Shown here piece after piece: positions 42,758 through 51,242 of a stretch of 64,000 nucleotides of DNA. Under the pieces are notes generated by a model. It saw only the letters and a program-made list of their open reading frames with translations, had not been told where the DNA came from and made no database searches. The translations under genes and the position numbers were made by a program. Within the stretch, counting starts at the first letter, position 1. Every line of letters begins with the position of its first letter. Source of the stretch: Belnapia sp. F-4-1 (GTDB taxonomy: Bacteria; Pseudomonadota; Alphaproteobacteria; Acetobacterales; Acetobacteraceae); contig NZ_KN676113.1 in the NCBI RefSeq assembly GCF_000802185.1, positions 4,297,430 through 4,361,429 on the forward strand, read 5' to 3'.

Positions 42758-44194
42758 TTGCAGTTGAATGTCCTGCTCCGCGGCCAGTCCAATGCCCAGC
42801 TTATGGGCGACTACAATGGCGGCGCCCAGGCGATGGTACATCGGGTCGAGGAGTTGCTTGGCTTCGATGGCGTCACCGATGAGGTCAATCTTCAATATTC
42901 CAGCCATGGCCGTAACGGGAACACCGTCTTCGGCGGCACCTCTCTGCTGGGCGACTGGCTGAAGCCCGGCCCGGACGGCGAAGGCTGGGCCACCAGCAGG
43001 CTCGAGCAGAGGCTGCTCGACTATGTCGGCCAACTGCCTGCGGCACAGAAGGCGGAGCCGACCGCCGTCGTCTGGTTCCATAGCGAGTATGACAGCCGCG
43101 ACGCCCATCTGAGCCCGGCCGAGTGGGAGAGTGCTGTCCGTGGCGAGGCCGCGTCGCTGCGCGCCGCCTATGGGCAGGATGCCGCGGCGCTGCCCTACCA
43201 CTTCGTCAGCGCCATCCCCTATTCCGACGGGAGCGATGCCGGTCACCAGGCGATCCGCATCGGCATGGAGGAGCTGGCGGCCGACCCGGCCTTCAATGCC
43301 CGCATCGGTGCCCGCGCGCTGGATACGGATATGAGCTTCAACAACCTCGATGTGGATTGGAGCACCCGCGACTATGGCGGGCCGCACCAGTCCAATGCGG
43401 ACGGGATGCAGACCGGCGAGCGCCTTGCCCTCTCCCTCGCCCAAGACTGGGCCGAGTATGCGAAACCCGGCTCACCGGTGGCGCTGGCCGGCGGCCAGGT
43501 CGATGACCTTGGGCCGCAGGTGGTGCAGGCGAGCCGCGTCGGCGACCGTCAGCTCGCCCTGACCGTGGCGCATGATGCCGCCCACAGTCTCGCCCCGCTC
43601 GATGCGGATGCCGCGCGTGGCGCGGGCTGGACCACGACCGGCGATGCGGCGGGGGTGAGGATCGAGGCCAGCGCGGCAAGGCTGACCGGCCCGGGCACGC
43701 TGCTGCTGGACTTCGCCGCGCCGCTGCCGGCCGATGCGCGGCTGTTCTACGGCCATGGCAATGGCCGCCTCGCCGGCGCCGACGGCAGCGGCCGTGGCCA
43801 TGCCGTCTATGACGACCAGGGCATGCCGATCTGGGTCGACGCGCATGGGCTCGTCGCGGACGGCACGATCCATGCGCCGACCACCGCCTCGGCGGGCCTG
43901 CAAGGCGGCGATGGTGCGGATGTCTTCAGCCTTGGCGCGGGCAGCGGCGGCGGCGTCCTCGCCGGCGGCGCGGGGGCGGACCAATGGGTCGTCGCACCCG
44001 GTGCCGGCAGCGCCACCATCGCGGATTTCAGCCCGGGCCTCGACCATCTGGTCTTCACCGGAGTCGCAGCGGAGAGCCTGGTCACCACGCCGACCGCGAC
44101 GGGCGGCCTCGCCTTCACCTTCGATGCCGCCGGCCACAGCCTCACCCTGCCCGGCGTCGCAGCGCTGGCGCCGGGCGACATTCTTTTCGTCTGA
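42758..44194 (+). CDS. SGNH-hydrolase-like protein with degenerate RTX-type C-terminal repeats
   Basis: 478 residues. The N-terminal ~220 resemble sialate-esterase/SGNH hydrolases: nucleophile motif GQSNAQ at about residues 9-14, a middle block VVWFHSEYDSRDAHLS and a possible His in DYGGPHQSN. The C-terminal ~100 contain GGDGADVFSLGAG and GGAGADQWVV, which are RTX-like GGxGxD nonapeptides, then a beta-rich end (TIADFSPGLDHLVF). No N-terminal signal peptide, so type I secretion by a C-terminal signal is plausible. TTG start at 42758. No transporter genes nearby. Confidence 0.75.
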   Translation: MQLNVLLRGQSNAQLMGDYNGGAQAMVHRVEELLGFDGVTDEVNLQYSSHGRNGNTVFGGTSLLGDWLKPGPDGEGWATSRLEQRLLDYVGQLPAAQKAEPTAVVWFHSEYDSRDAHLSPAEWESAVRGEAASLRAAYGQDAAALPYHFVSAIPYSDGSDAGHQAIRIGMEELAADPAFNARIGARALDTDMSFNNLDVDWSTRDYGGPHQSNADGMQTGERLALSLAQDWAEYAKPGSPVALAGGQVDDLGPQVVQASRVGDRQLALTVAHDAAHSLAPLDADAARGAGWTTTGDAAGVRIEASAARLTGPGTLLLDFAAPLPADARLFYGHGNGRLAGADGSGRGHAVYDDQGMPIWVDAHGLVADGTIHAPTTASAGLQGGDGADVFSLGAGSGGGVLAGGAGADQWVVAPGAGSATIADFSPGLDHLVFTGVAAESLVTTPTATGGLAFTFDAAGHSLTLPGVAALAPGDILFV

Positions 44195-44265
44195 GCCTGG
44201 CGATCTTCGCGCTTCGCTAACCTTCGCGGGGCGAGACTGGCGGCGCCCCAGGACGGAGCCGCCGC

Positions 44266-44856
44266 GTGAACGCCATCCCCGATGGGCTGCACCCCGCCAT
44301 GACCGCGGCGGAGCAGGCCCTGCTCGCCGCCGCGGTTGCGGACCGGTGCTGCGGCCTGGAATTCGGCTGCGGCGGCAGCACCGGCCTGCTGCTCGCCGCC
44401 GGTCTGCCCCGCCTGCTCTCCGTCGACAGCGACCGCGCCTGGCTGGAGCGTGTCGCCGCCGCCAACGCGCCCGCCATCGCGGCGGGACGGCTTCGCCTGC
44501 TGCATGTCGATATCGGCCCGACCGGTCCCTGGGGCTACCCGGCCGAGGCCGCTAGCCTGCCGCGCTGGCCGGCTTACTGGCGCGACCCCTGGGAGGCCGC
44601 CGGCGAAGTCGATGCCGTGCTGGTGGATGGCCGCTTCCGCGTGGCATGCGCGCTCGCCGGCCTGCCGCGGCTCGCGCCCGGCGCATTGGTGATCGTCCAT
44701 GATTTCTGGAGCCGCGCGGCCTACCGCGCGCCGCTGCTCCGGCATTTCAGCCTGGACGGCAGCGCCGGGACTCTTGCCCTGCTGCGGCCGAAGCCTGGCT
44801 TGGACCCGGCGACGCTCGCCGTGGACATCGCCGCCCATGCCTTCGAGCCGGGATGA
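44266..44856 (+). CDS. Class I SAM-dependent methyltransferase-like protein
   Basis: 196 residues. The SAM motif I appears as LEFGCGGSTGLLLA, with an acidic motif II (LLSVDSDRAWLERV) and a motif resembling DAVLVDGRFRVACAL. GTG start at 44266 after AGGACGGAG. Substrate unknown. It lies between the secreted esterase and flagellin and has no overlap with either, so the grouping may be coincidental; a role in surface polysaccharide or flagellin modification is conceivable. Confidence 0.72.
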   Translation: MNAIPDGLHPAMTAAEQALLAAAVADRCCGLEFGCGGSTGLLLAAGLPRLLSVDSDRAWLERVAAANAPAIAAGRLRLLHVDIGPTGPWGYPAEAASLPRWPAYWRDPWEAAGEVDAVLVDGRFRVACALAGLPRLAPGALVIVHDFWSRAAYRAPLLRHFSLDGSAGTLALLRPKPGLDPATLAVDIAAHAFEPG

Positions 44857-44962
44857 GGCACGCAATTTCCGCGCGACGCCTTAACCGGGTTTTCATTCCC
44901 CGGGCGGAGACTGCTTGCATGGTCCCGGACGAGCCGGGCCAGCGACCAGAGGGAAAACCCAA

Positions 44963-45796
44963 ATGCCGCTGAATTCGGTGATCACCAATGCCGGCGCCCA
45001 GGTGGCGCTGGCCTCCTTCAACAAGACCGCGGAAGCGCTCACCGTCACGCAGAAGCGCATCTCCACCGGCTACCGCGTGGCCGATGCGAAGGATGACGGC
45101 GCCGCCTATGCCGTCGCCGAGCGCGTGCGCGGCGAGGTGGCGGCCAACACCTCGGCCAATGAGCAGCTTGGTGGCGCCAAAGGGCTGATCGACGTCACCT
45201 CGGCCAGTCTGCAGAACGTCTCCACGACGCTGCAGAAGCTGCAGACGGTGGCGGTGAAGCTGGCCGACGGCACCATCTCCGGCGAGCAGCGCACGCAGTA
45301 TCAGGCGCAGGCGAAGGAGCTGACGAACAACATCCAGTCCTTCATCAAGGACGCGACCTACAACGGCACCAACGTGCTGAACGACCCCACCAACCTCGCC
45401 AACCAGGTGGTGCGCAACGGCGCGGGCGATACTTATACCTTCAGCGGCTACAAGGCGACCACCAACATCTTCAACACCGTCTCGGCGGCGAATACCTGGA
45501 CGCGAGGCGACGCCTCCGCCGCGCTGACCAAGACCGGCGCGATCTCGAAGGCCATCACCAACACGCTCAGCCAGATGAACAACTTCGGCAGCTACTCCAA
45601 CTTCGTCGACAGCCAGATCAACTACAACAAGTCGAAGATGGACGCGCAGCAGGCCGGCATCGGTGCGCTGGTCGATGCCGACTTGGCGAAGGAGTCGGCG
45701 ACGCTGCAATCGCTGCAAATTCGCCAGCAGCTTGGCACCCAGGCGCTGTCGATCGCCAACCAGGCGCCACAGACGCTGCTGAGCCTGTTCCGCTAA
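44963..45796 (+). CDS. fliC: Flagellin
   Basis: Filament protein of 277 residues. The N-terminal D0/D1 region (SVITNAGAQVALASFNKTAEAL, then QKRISTGYRVADAKDDGAAYAVAERVR in parts) and C-terminal helix (LQSLQIRQQLGTQALSIANQAPQTLLSLFR in parts) are intact; the variable centre is short, as common in alphaproteobacteria. The Thr/Ser- and Asn-rich centre is suitable for modification. AGAGGGA lies upstream of the ATG at 44963. The next gene is flaF. Confidence 0.95.
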   Translation: MPLNSVITNAGAQVALASFNKTAEALTVTQKRISTGYRVADAKDDGAAYAVAERVRGEVAANTSANEQLGGAKGLIDVTSASLQNVSTTLQKLQTVAVKLADGTISGEQRTQYQAQAKELTNNIQSFIKDATYNGTNVLNDPTNLANQVVRNGAGDTYTFSGYKATTNIFNTVSAANTWTRGDASAALTKTGAISKAITNTLSQMNNFGSYSNFVDSQINYNKSKMDAQQAGIGALVDADLAKESATLQSLQIRQQLGTQALSIANQAPQTLLSLFR

Positions 45797-45869
45797 CGCG
45801 AAGGCCGAAGCCGGCAGGAGGCCGGCCACAGGCTGAGGCCGCGCGCCCCTCCAGGAAGGATTGCTGCGC

Positions 45870-46223
45870 ATGTTCCCCGACTCCGAGACCGAAACCCAGG
45901 CCCATCGCGGCGCTGCCGCCTATCGCCGCCGCCTCTCGTCGCGGCAGATGGAGGCCGAGGTCTTTGCCCGCGCCAACCGTGCCATCCGCGAGAGCCGAGA
46001 CGGCGGCCCGCTCGCCCGCGCCCGCGCCGTCGCCGATAACCGCCGGCTCTGGGACGCGGTGCAGGCCGCCGTGATCGACCCGACCAATGCACTGCCGACC
46101 GAGTTGCGCGCCAGCATCGCCGGTGTCGCCATGGCGGTGCTGCGCGAGTGCGGCACGGAGGAGCCCGATCTCGACTTCGTTGCCGAGATGAACGACCACT
46201 TCGCCGCCGCGCTTTGGCGCTGA
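45870..46223 (+). CDS. flaF: Flagellar biosynthesis regulator FlaF
   Basis: 117-residue alphaproteobacterial protein that links flagellin secretion and synthesis in Caulobacter-type systems. Typical markers: AHRGAAAYRRRLSSRQMEAEVF and NRRLWDAVQAAVIDPTNALP, with VAEMNDHFAAALWR near the end. The ATG at 45870 follows AGGAAGGA. It is 73 bp after flagellin and 13 bp before the TPR/methyltransferase gene. The usual partner flbT is not next to it. Confidence 0.93.
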   Translation: MFPDSETETQAHRGAAAYRRRLSSRQMEAEVFARANRAIRESRDGGPLARARAVADNRRLWDAVQAAVIDPTNALPTELRASIAGVAMAVLRECGTEEPDLDFVAEMNDHFAAALWR

Positions 46224-46236
46224 GGGGAGGGATGCG

Positions 46237-47676
46237 ATGACCATCGCCGCCACGCCCGATGCGCTGCTTGGCGCTCGCCTCCACGCCGGCGCCCGCCAGT
46301 TGCTGCAGGACCGCCGACCAGCGGAAGCGCTGCCGATGCTCGACCGGCTCGCCCGCCTGCCCGGCCTCGCCCCCGCGGCCGCGCTGATGCAGGCCGAGGC
46401 ATTTGCCACGTTGGACCGTCTGCCGGAGGCCGAGGCGGCAGCCGACCTGGCCCTCGCCGCGGACCCCGAATGGTCCGCCGCCCGCCAGGTCCGCGCCCGC
46501 ATCCGCCTCGCCCGAGGCGAGGTGAAGGGCGGCATCGACGACGCTGCCGCGGCGGTGATGGCGACGCCCTGGGACCCCGCGGCCAAGGCCCTGCTCGGCG
46601 CCGCCTTGCTTGAAGGCCGCTGCTTCGACGAGGCGATCTGGTTTCTCAGCGAGGCGGTGCGCGCCGCGCCTGGTGACACCGTCCTGCGCGCCCGCTTCGG
46701 CCAAGCCTTCATGCTGGCGGGACGGCATGGGGCCGCCGCCGAGCAATTCGCCCTTTGCCGCAGGCAGGCGCCGGACCGGCCGCGCTTCGTCGCCCTGGAA
46801 GCGCAGAATGCGCTGCTCGCGGGAGATGGGGCATCCGCCATGGCCTTGGCCGAGGCCGGCCTCGCCGGCGGCGTTCCGGATGCCTCGCTGCACAGCATCC
46901 TCGCCCATGCGCTGGTCGCTGCCGGCCGCGTGGCGGACGCGGCACCGCACTTCACCGCGGCCGCGCGGCTCTCGCCCGGCAACGGCTATCTCGCCCATCT
47001 CGCCGCCGCAGCGGCGGGGGAGGGAACGGAGCGGGCGACGGAGAGCTATGTCGCCGCGCTCTTCGACGGCTATGCGCCGCGCTTCGAACAGTCGCTCATC
47101 GGGCTTGGCTACCGCGTGCCCGGCTTGGTGCGGCGAATGGTGGAGCGCCATTGGCCGGCCATCGCCGCCGGCGAGGCGAAGCTTGGCCCGGTGCTCGATC
47201 TTGGCTGCGGCACCGGCCTCGTCGGCGTGGCGCTGACGGATTTGCTGGGCGGGCCGCTGACCGGCATCGACCTTTCGCGCGGCATGCTGGAGCAGGCTGC
47301 GGCCAAGCATCTTTATGCCGAGCTGCGCCAGGCCGACATCGCCGCCGCACTGCGCGAAGGCCTGCCGCCCCAGGCGCTGATCGTCGCCGCGGATGTCTTC
47401 ATCTATCTCGGCCGGCTGGAGGAGGTGCTGCGGCTTTGCGGCGAGACGCTGGCGCCGGACGGCGCGCTGCTCTTCAGCCTGGAACGGCTGGCGGCGGGAG
47501 AGGGGTCCTGGCGGCTCGGCCCCTCTGGCCGCTACGCCCATGCGCCCGACTATGTCGCCAGCTGCCTTGCCGAGGCCGGGCTCGCCGTGATCGAGCAGCG
47601 CGACGAGGCGCTTCGTCTCGAAACCGACCATGCGGTCGAAGGCATGCTGATCCTCGCACGCCGGATGCCGTGCTGA
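46237..47676 (+). CDS. TPR-repeat protein fused to SAM-dependent methyltransferase
   Basis: 479 residues. About 250 N-terminal residues are helical repeats of TPR type (for example LLQDRRPAEALPMLDRLARLPGLAPAAALMQAEA in parts), and the C-terminal ~200 hold a class I methyltransferase: VLDLGCGTGLVGVALTDLL, GIDLSRGMLEQA, and LIVAADVFIYLGRLEEVL. The stop overlaps the next gene (TGATG). Position between flaF and the TPR/glycosyltransferase suggests methylation of flagellin or of its glycan. Confidence 0.85.
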   Translation: MTIAATPDALLGARLHAGARQLLQDRRPAEALPMLDRLARLPGLAPAAALMQAEAFATLDRLPEAEAAADLALAADPEWSAARQVRARIRLARGEVKGGIDDAAAAVMATPWDPAAKALLGAALLEGRCFDEAIWFLSEAVRAAPGDTVLRARFGQAFMLAGRHGAAAEQFALCRRQAPDRPRFVALEAQNALLAGDGASAMALAEAGLAGGVPDASLHSILAHALVAAGRVADAAPHFTAAARLSPGNGYLAHLAAAAAGEGTERATESYVAALFDGYAPRFEQSLIGLGYRVPGLVRRMVERHWPAIAAGEAKLGPVLDLGCGTGLVGVALTDLLGGPLTGIDLSRGMLEQAAAKHLYAELRQADIAAALREGLPPQALIVAADVFIYLGRLEEVLRLCGETLAPDGALLFSLERLAAGEGSWRLGPSGRYAHAPDYVASCLAEAGLAVIEQRDEALRLETDHAVEGMLILARRMPC

Positions 47677-49916
47677 TGGGCGCGCTCGCCTATCATGCCG
47701 GGCTGGAGGCGTTGCGGGTCGGCAGGATGGAGGCGTCGCTCGCGCCGCTGACGGCCGCGCTCGACGATCCCGCGTTAGGGGTCTGGGCCCAGCTCAATCT
47801 CGGCCTCGCCCTGCATGCACTCGGTCGCCTCGCCGAGGCGGAGCCGCATCTGCGAGCGGCCATGATGGCGCTGCCGGAGCAGGCGGAGCCGGCCTTCCGC
47901 CTCGGCACCATCGCCGGGCTGCGTGGCAATGCCGCCGACGCCGTGGCCCTGTTCCGCATCGCCCTGTCCCGCGACCCGCGCCATGTGCCGGCCCATGCCG
48001 CCCTTGCGGGCTTGGTGGATGTTCCGGCGGAAGCCCGCGCGCTGCTCACCGCGGCTCGTCGGATCGATGCGGAGGAGCCGGAACTCGTCCTGGCGCTGGC
48101 TCGCCTCGACCTAGCCGAAGGCCAGGCGGAGGCTGCTGCCAAGGGAGCCGCCACGGTATTGGCTGCCCGTACGGGCCATGCGGTCGCGGCCCGGCTCTTC
48201 GCCGAAGCCGGCATTGCCGCATGGGGTGCCGAGGCGGCACTCGCCGAGATTGATGCCCGTGCGGAGGCGGAGCCTTTCGCCGCAGGATGGCCTCTCGCTG
48301 CAGCCTCCGTGCATGAGGCCAATGGCCGGCCGGGTGCGGCCCTCGCCGAGTTGCGCACCGCCCACCTCCTGGCGCCGGACTCGCCGGACATCCTCGCCGC
48401 GCTGGCGCATGCCCTGGCCGATGCCGGGCTAACGACGGAGGCGGAACTGACGCTCCGCGCCGCGATCAAGGCGCGGCCCGCCGATCTCGATCTGCGCAAC
48501 CGGCTGGCGACGGTGCTCTGGAAGGCCAATCGTCTCTCGGCCATGCTCGATATCCTGGCAGCCGCCATCGCCGATTTCGGGCCACATCCCACCCTGTTGC
48601 AGAATCAGGCCTTGGCGTTGAACACCATCGGCGAGCAGGAGGCTGCGCTCGCCGCCGCCGATGCATCGCTGGTCGGGGGAGGCGTGGCGGCGCTGGTCAA
48701 CCGGATCGCAGTGTTGCCCTACCACCCCGTCGCCGGCACCGCCGCCAACTTGCGCGCCGCGGCCGAGGCGATTGACGCCGCGCTACCGCCGGTGGCGCCG
48801 CTTGCCGGCCGGCGCCGGCCGCACGGCGGGCGGCTTCGGGTTGGGCTGCTGTCGGGCGGCCTCGGCCAGCATCCGGTCGGATGGCTGACGCTGGCCGGGC
48901 TGGAGGCGCTCCCGGAGCGCGAGTTCGAGCTGACCGCCTATTCGCTCAAGCCGCGGCAGGACCCGCTCGCCGCCCGCTTCCGCGCCCGCTGTGCTCGTTG
49001 GCGCGAGGTTGGCGCGCTGGAGGATGCCGCCATTGCCGCGCTGATTGCCGAGGATGGCATCGACATCCTCGTCGAGTTGGGCGGTTATGGCGAAGGTGGC
49101 CGGCCCTTCGTGCTGCAGCACCGCCCGGCGCCGATGCAGGTGAAGTGGGTCGGCGCGCAATTCTCCACGCTCGGCCTCAATGGCTGCGACTGGATGCTGA
49201 CCGATCGCTGGGAGACACCGTCCGGCTTCGAAGCCCACTACACCGAACAGCTGTTGCGACTGCCGGATGGCTATGTCTGCTACCTGCCGCCGCCCTATGC
49301 GCCGCCGGTAGCGACCCTGCCTGCGCTCGGCCTCGGTGCCGTCACCTTCGGCTGCTTCAACAACCTCGCGAAGCTGACGGCGCCGGTGCTCGCGGCCTGG
49401 GCGCGTATCCTTGCCGCACTGCCGGAGGCTCGGCTGGTGCTGCGCACCCATAGCCTTAGCGAGCCGGAAACGCGGGCGCGCACCGCCGGGCGGCTCGCCA
49501 TGGCGGGGCTGCCGATGGCGCGGGTGGCGCTGGAGGGTGGCTTGCCGCATCGCGATCTCATGGCGGCCTATGGCGGGATCGATATCGCGCTCGACCCCTT
49601 TCCCTATACCGGTGGGTTGACGGTCTGCGAGGCGCTGTGGATGGGCGTTCCCGTCCTAGCCATGGCGGGGGACAGTTTCTGCGCCCGGCATGCGCTCAGC
49701 CATTTGAGCAATGTGGGTCTCGCCGATTGGGCGGTGGCGGATGCGGAGGAATATGTGGCGCAGGCGATCGCCCGGGCGCGGGATTTGCCAGCACTCGCTG
49801 CGCTGCGGGCCGGGATGCGCGAGCGCGTTGCGGCATCGCCGCTCACCGATGCGCCGCGCTTCGCCCGCGGCCTCGCCGCCGCCTTGCGTGAGGCGTGGGA
49901 GGAGGGCACTCGATAA
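47676..49916 (+). CDS. TPR-containing O-GlcNAc-transferase-like (SPINDLY/GT41) protein
   Basis: 746 residues. N-terminal ~350 are TPR repeats (e.g. VWAQLNLGLALHALGRLAEAEPHL in parts). The C-terminal ~390 match the GT41 catalytic region: RVGLLSGGLGQHPVGWL, DILVELGGYGEGGRP, PAPMQVKWVGAQFSTLGL, GCFNNLAKLTAPVLAAW and DPFPYTGGLTVCEALWMGVPVLAM. The catalytic lysine and the UDP-binding loop are in conserved positions. It most likely glycosylates Ser/Thr of flagellin or another surface protein. TGATG overlap with the methyltransferase gene. Confidence 0.88.
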   Translation: MGALAYHAGLEALRVGRMEASLAPLTAALDDPALGVWAQLNLGLALHALGRLAEAEPHLRAAMMALPEQAEPAFRLGTIAGLRGNAADAVALFRIALSRDPRHVPAHAALAGLVDVPAEARALLTAARRIDAEEPELVLALARLDLAEGQAEAAAKGAATVLAARTGHAVAARLFAEAGIAAWGAEAALAEIDARAEAEPFAAGWPLAAASVHEANGRPGAALAELRTAHLLAPDSPDILAALAHALADAGLTTEAELTLRAAIKARPADLDLRNRLATVLWKANRLSAMLDILAAAIADFGPHPTLLQNQALALNTIGEQEAALAAADASLVGGGVAALVNRIAVLPYHPVAGTAANLRAAAEAIDAALPPVAPLAGRRRPHGGRLRVGLLSGGLGQHPVGWLTLAGLEALPEREFELTAYSLKPRQDPLAARFRARCARWREVGALEDAAIAALIAEDGIDILVELGGYGEGGRPFVLQHRPAPMQVKWVGAQFSTLGLNGCDWMLTDRWETPSGFEAHYTEQLLRLPDGYVCYLPPPYAPPVATLPALGLGAVTFGCFNNLAKLTAPVLAAWARILAALPEARLVLRTHSLSEPETRARTAGRLAMAGLPMARVALEGGLPHRDLMAAYGGIDIALDPFPYTGGLTVCEALWMGVPVLAMAGDSFCARHALSHLSNVGLADWAVADAEEYVAQAIARARDLPALAALRAGMRERVAASPLTDAPRFARGLAAALREAWEEGTR

Positions 49917-50051
49917 AACGTCATAGAAGGTGGTTAGGCTTCTGGTAACCTTTGACTGGGCCGCCGCGAAGCAGGTCCTATCTCAGCGGAACCGTTGGGC
50001 CCTTCCGGCCGTTCCGGCTGCGTCTCGCGGGATAAAGAAGCAGGAACGCCG

Positions 50052-51242
50052 ATGACCCTCCTCGATACCCGCGCCTCCGCCCTGGCCGACCGCTATGCTG
50101 CCATCCGCGACCGTACCGAGACGCTCGCCGCGCCGCTCTCGCCCGAGGACCAGACCGTCCAATCGATGCCGGATGCCAGCCCGACGAAGTGGCATCGGGC
50201 GCATGTCACCTGGTTCTTCGAGACCTTCCTGCTGTTGCCGCACCTGCCGGGCTACCGTCGCTTCCGCGAGGAGTTCGCCTTTCTCTTCAACTCCTATTAC
50301 GAAGCCGCCGGTCCGCGCCTTGCCCGACCGAAGCGCGGGATGCTGACGAGGCCCTCCGCCGCCGAAGTCGGCGCCTACCGCGCCCATGTTGATGCCGCCA
50401 TGGCCCGGCTGCTGGACAAGCCGCCGGCCGAGACCCTGCCGTTGGTCGAGCTTGGCCTCCAGCACGAGCAGCAGCATCAGGAGCTGCTGCTGACCGACAT
50501 CCTGCACGCGCTGTCGCAGAATCCGCTGCTGCCGGCCTACGACACGGGCTGGCGGGAACCCGCCGCCGCCTCCGGCCCGGCCCGCATGCTCGACGGGTCG
50601 GAGGGTATCCATGAGATCGGCAGCACCGGCGGGGGCTTCGCCTTCGACAACGAGACGCCGCGTCACAAGGTTTGGCTCGATCCACACCGCATCGCCGATC
50701 GATTGGTGAGCAACGGCGAGTGGCTGGATTTCATGGCAGACGGCGGCTACCGCACCGCGACGCTCTGGATGAGCGAAGGCTGGGCCCGTGCCCAGGCCGA
50801 GGCGTGGCAGGCACCCTTCTACTGGCACCGGCGGGAGGGCGGCTGGAGCCAGTTCACCCTCGCCGGCGTTCATCCGGTCGATCCTGCCGCCCCGGTTCGC
50901 CACATCTCCTGGTACGAGGCGGAAGCTTATGCCCGCTGGGCCGGCCGCCGCCTGCCCACCGAGGTGGAATGGGAGGCGGCTTGCGGCCTGCCCGGCCTGC
51001 AGCAGGTTGCCGACACCGCCTGGCAGTGGACCGGCAGCGCCTATCGTCCCTATCCGGGCTTCCGCCCTTGGGAGGGTGCCGTTGGCGAGTACAACGGCAA
51101 GTTCATGATCGGCCAGATGGTGCTGCGTGGCGGCTCGCTCGCCACACCGCCGGGCCATGCAAGGCCCGGCTACCGCAATTTCTTCCCGCCCGAGGCGCGA
51201 TGGCAGTTCACCGGCCTTCGGCTTGCGGAGGATGCGGCGTGA
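50052..51242 (+). CDS. egtB: Ergothioneine biosynthesis sulfoxide synthase EgtB
   Basis: Iron enzyme joining a thiol to hercynine. 396 residues: N-terminal DinB-like domain with MPDASPTKWHRAHVTWFFETF and the His pair in LQHEQQHQELLLTD, followed by the C-terminal FGE-sulfatase fold (HISWYEAEAYARWAGRRLPTEVEWEAA in parts; VLRGGSLATPPGHARPGYRNFFPPEARWQFTGLRLA in parts). ATG at 50052 after AGCAGGAACG. The next gene, egtD, overlaps it, so hercynine formation and sulfur insertion are co-expressed. EgtC-, EgtE- and EgtA-type genes are absent nearby. Confidence 0.94.
   Translation: MTLLDTRASALADRYAAIRDRTETLAAPLSPEDQTVQSMPDASPTKWHRAHVTWFFETFLLLPHLPGYRRFREEFAFLFNSYYEAAGPRLARPKRGMLTRPSAAEVGAYRAHVDAAMARLLDKPPAETLPLVELGLQHEQQHQELLLTDILHALSQNPLLPAYDTGWREPAAASGPARMLDGSEGIHEIGSTGGGFAFDNETPRHKVWLDPHRIADRLVSNGEWLDFMADGGYRTATLWMSEGWARAQAEAWQAPFYWHRREGGWSQFTLAGVHPVDPAAPVRHISWYEAEAYARWAGRRLPTEVEWEAACGLPGLQQVADTAWQWTGSAYRPYPGFRPWEGAVGEYNGKFMIGQMVLRGGSLATPPGHARPGYRNFFPPEARWQFTGLRLAEDAA

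Noticed and set aside
44854-44872. Sigma-54-like sequence (GGCACG...TTTCCGC) upstream of flagellin
   Set aside because: The GG and GC elements are separated by 12 rather than 10 bases, and the -12 box is poor.
44747-45871. Minus-strand frame of 374 codons opposite flagellin
   Set aside because: Flagellin is unmistakable on the plus strand; the antisense frame has no family features.
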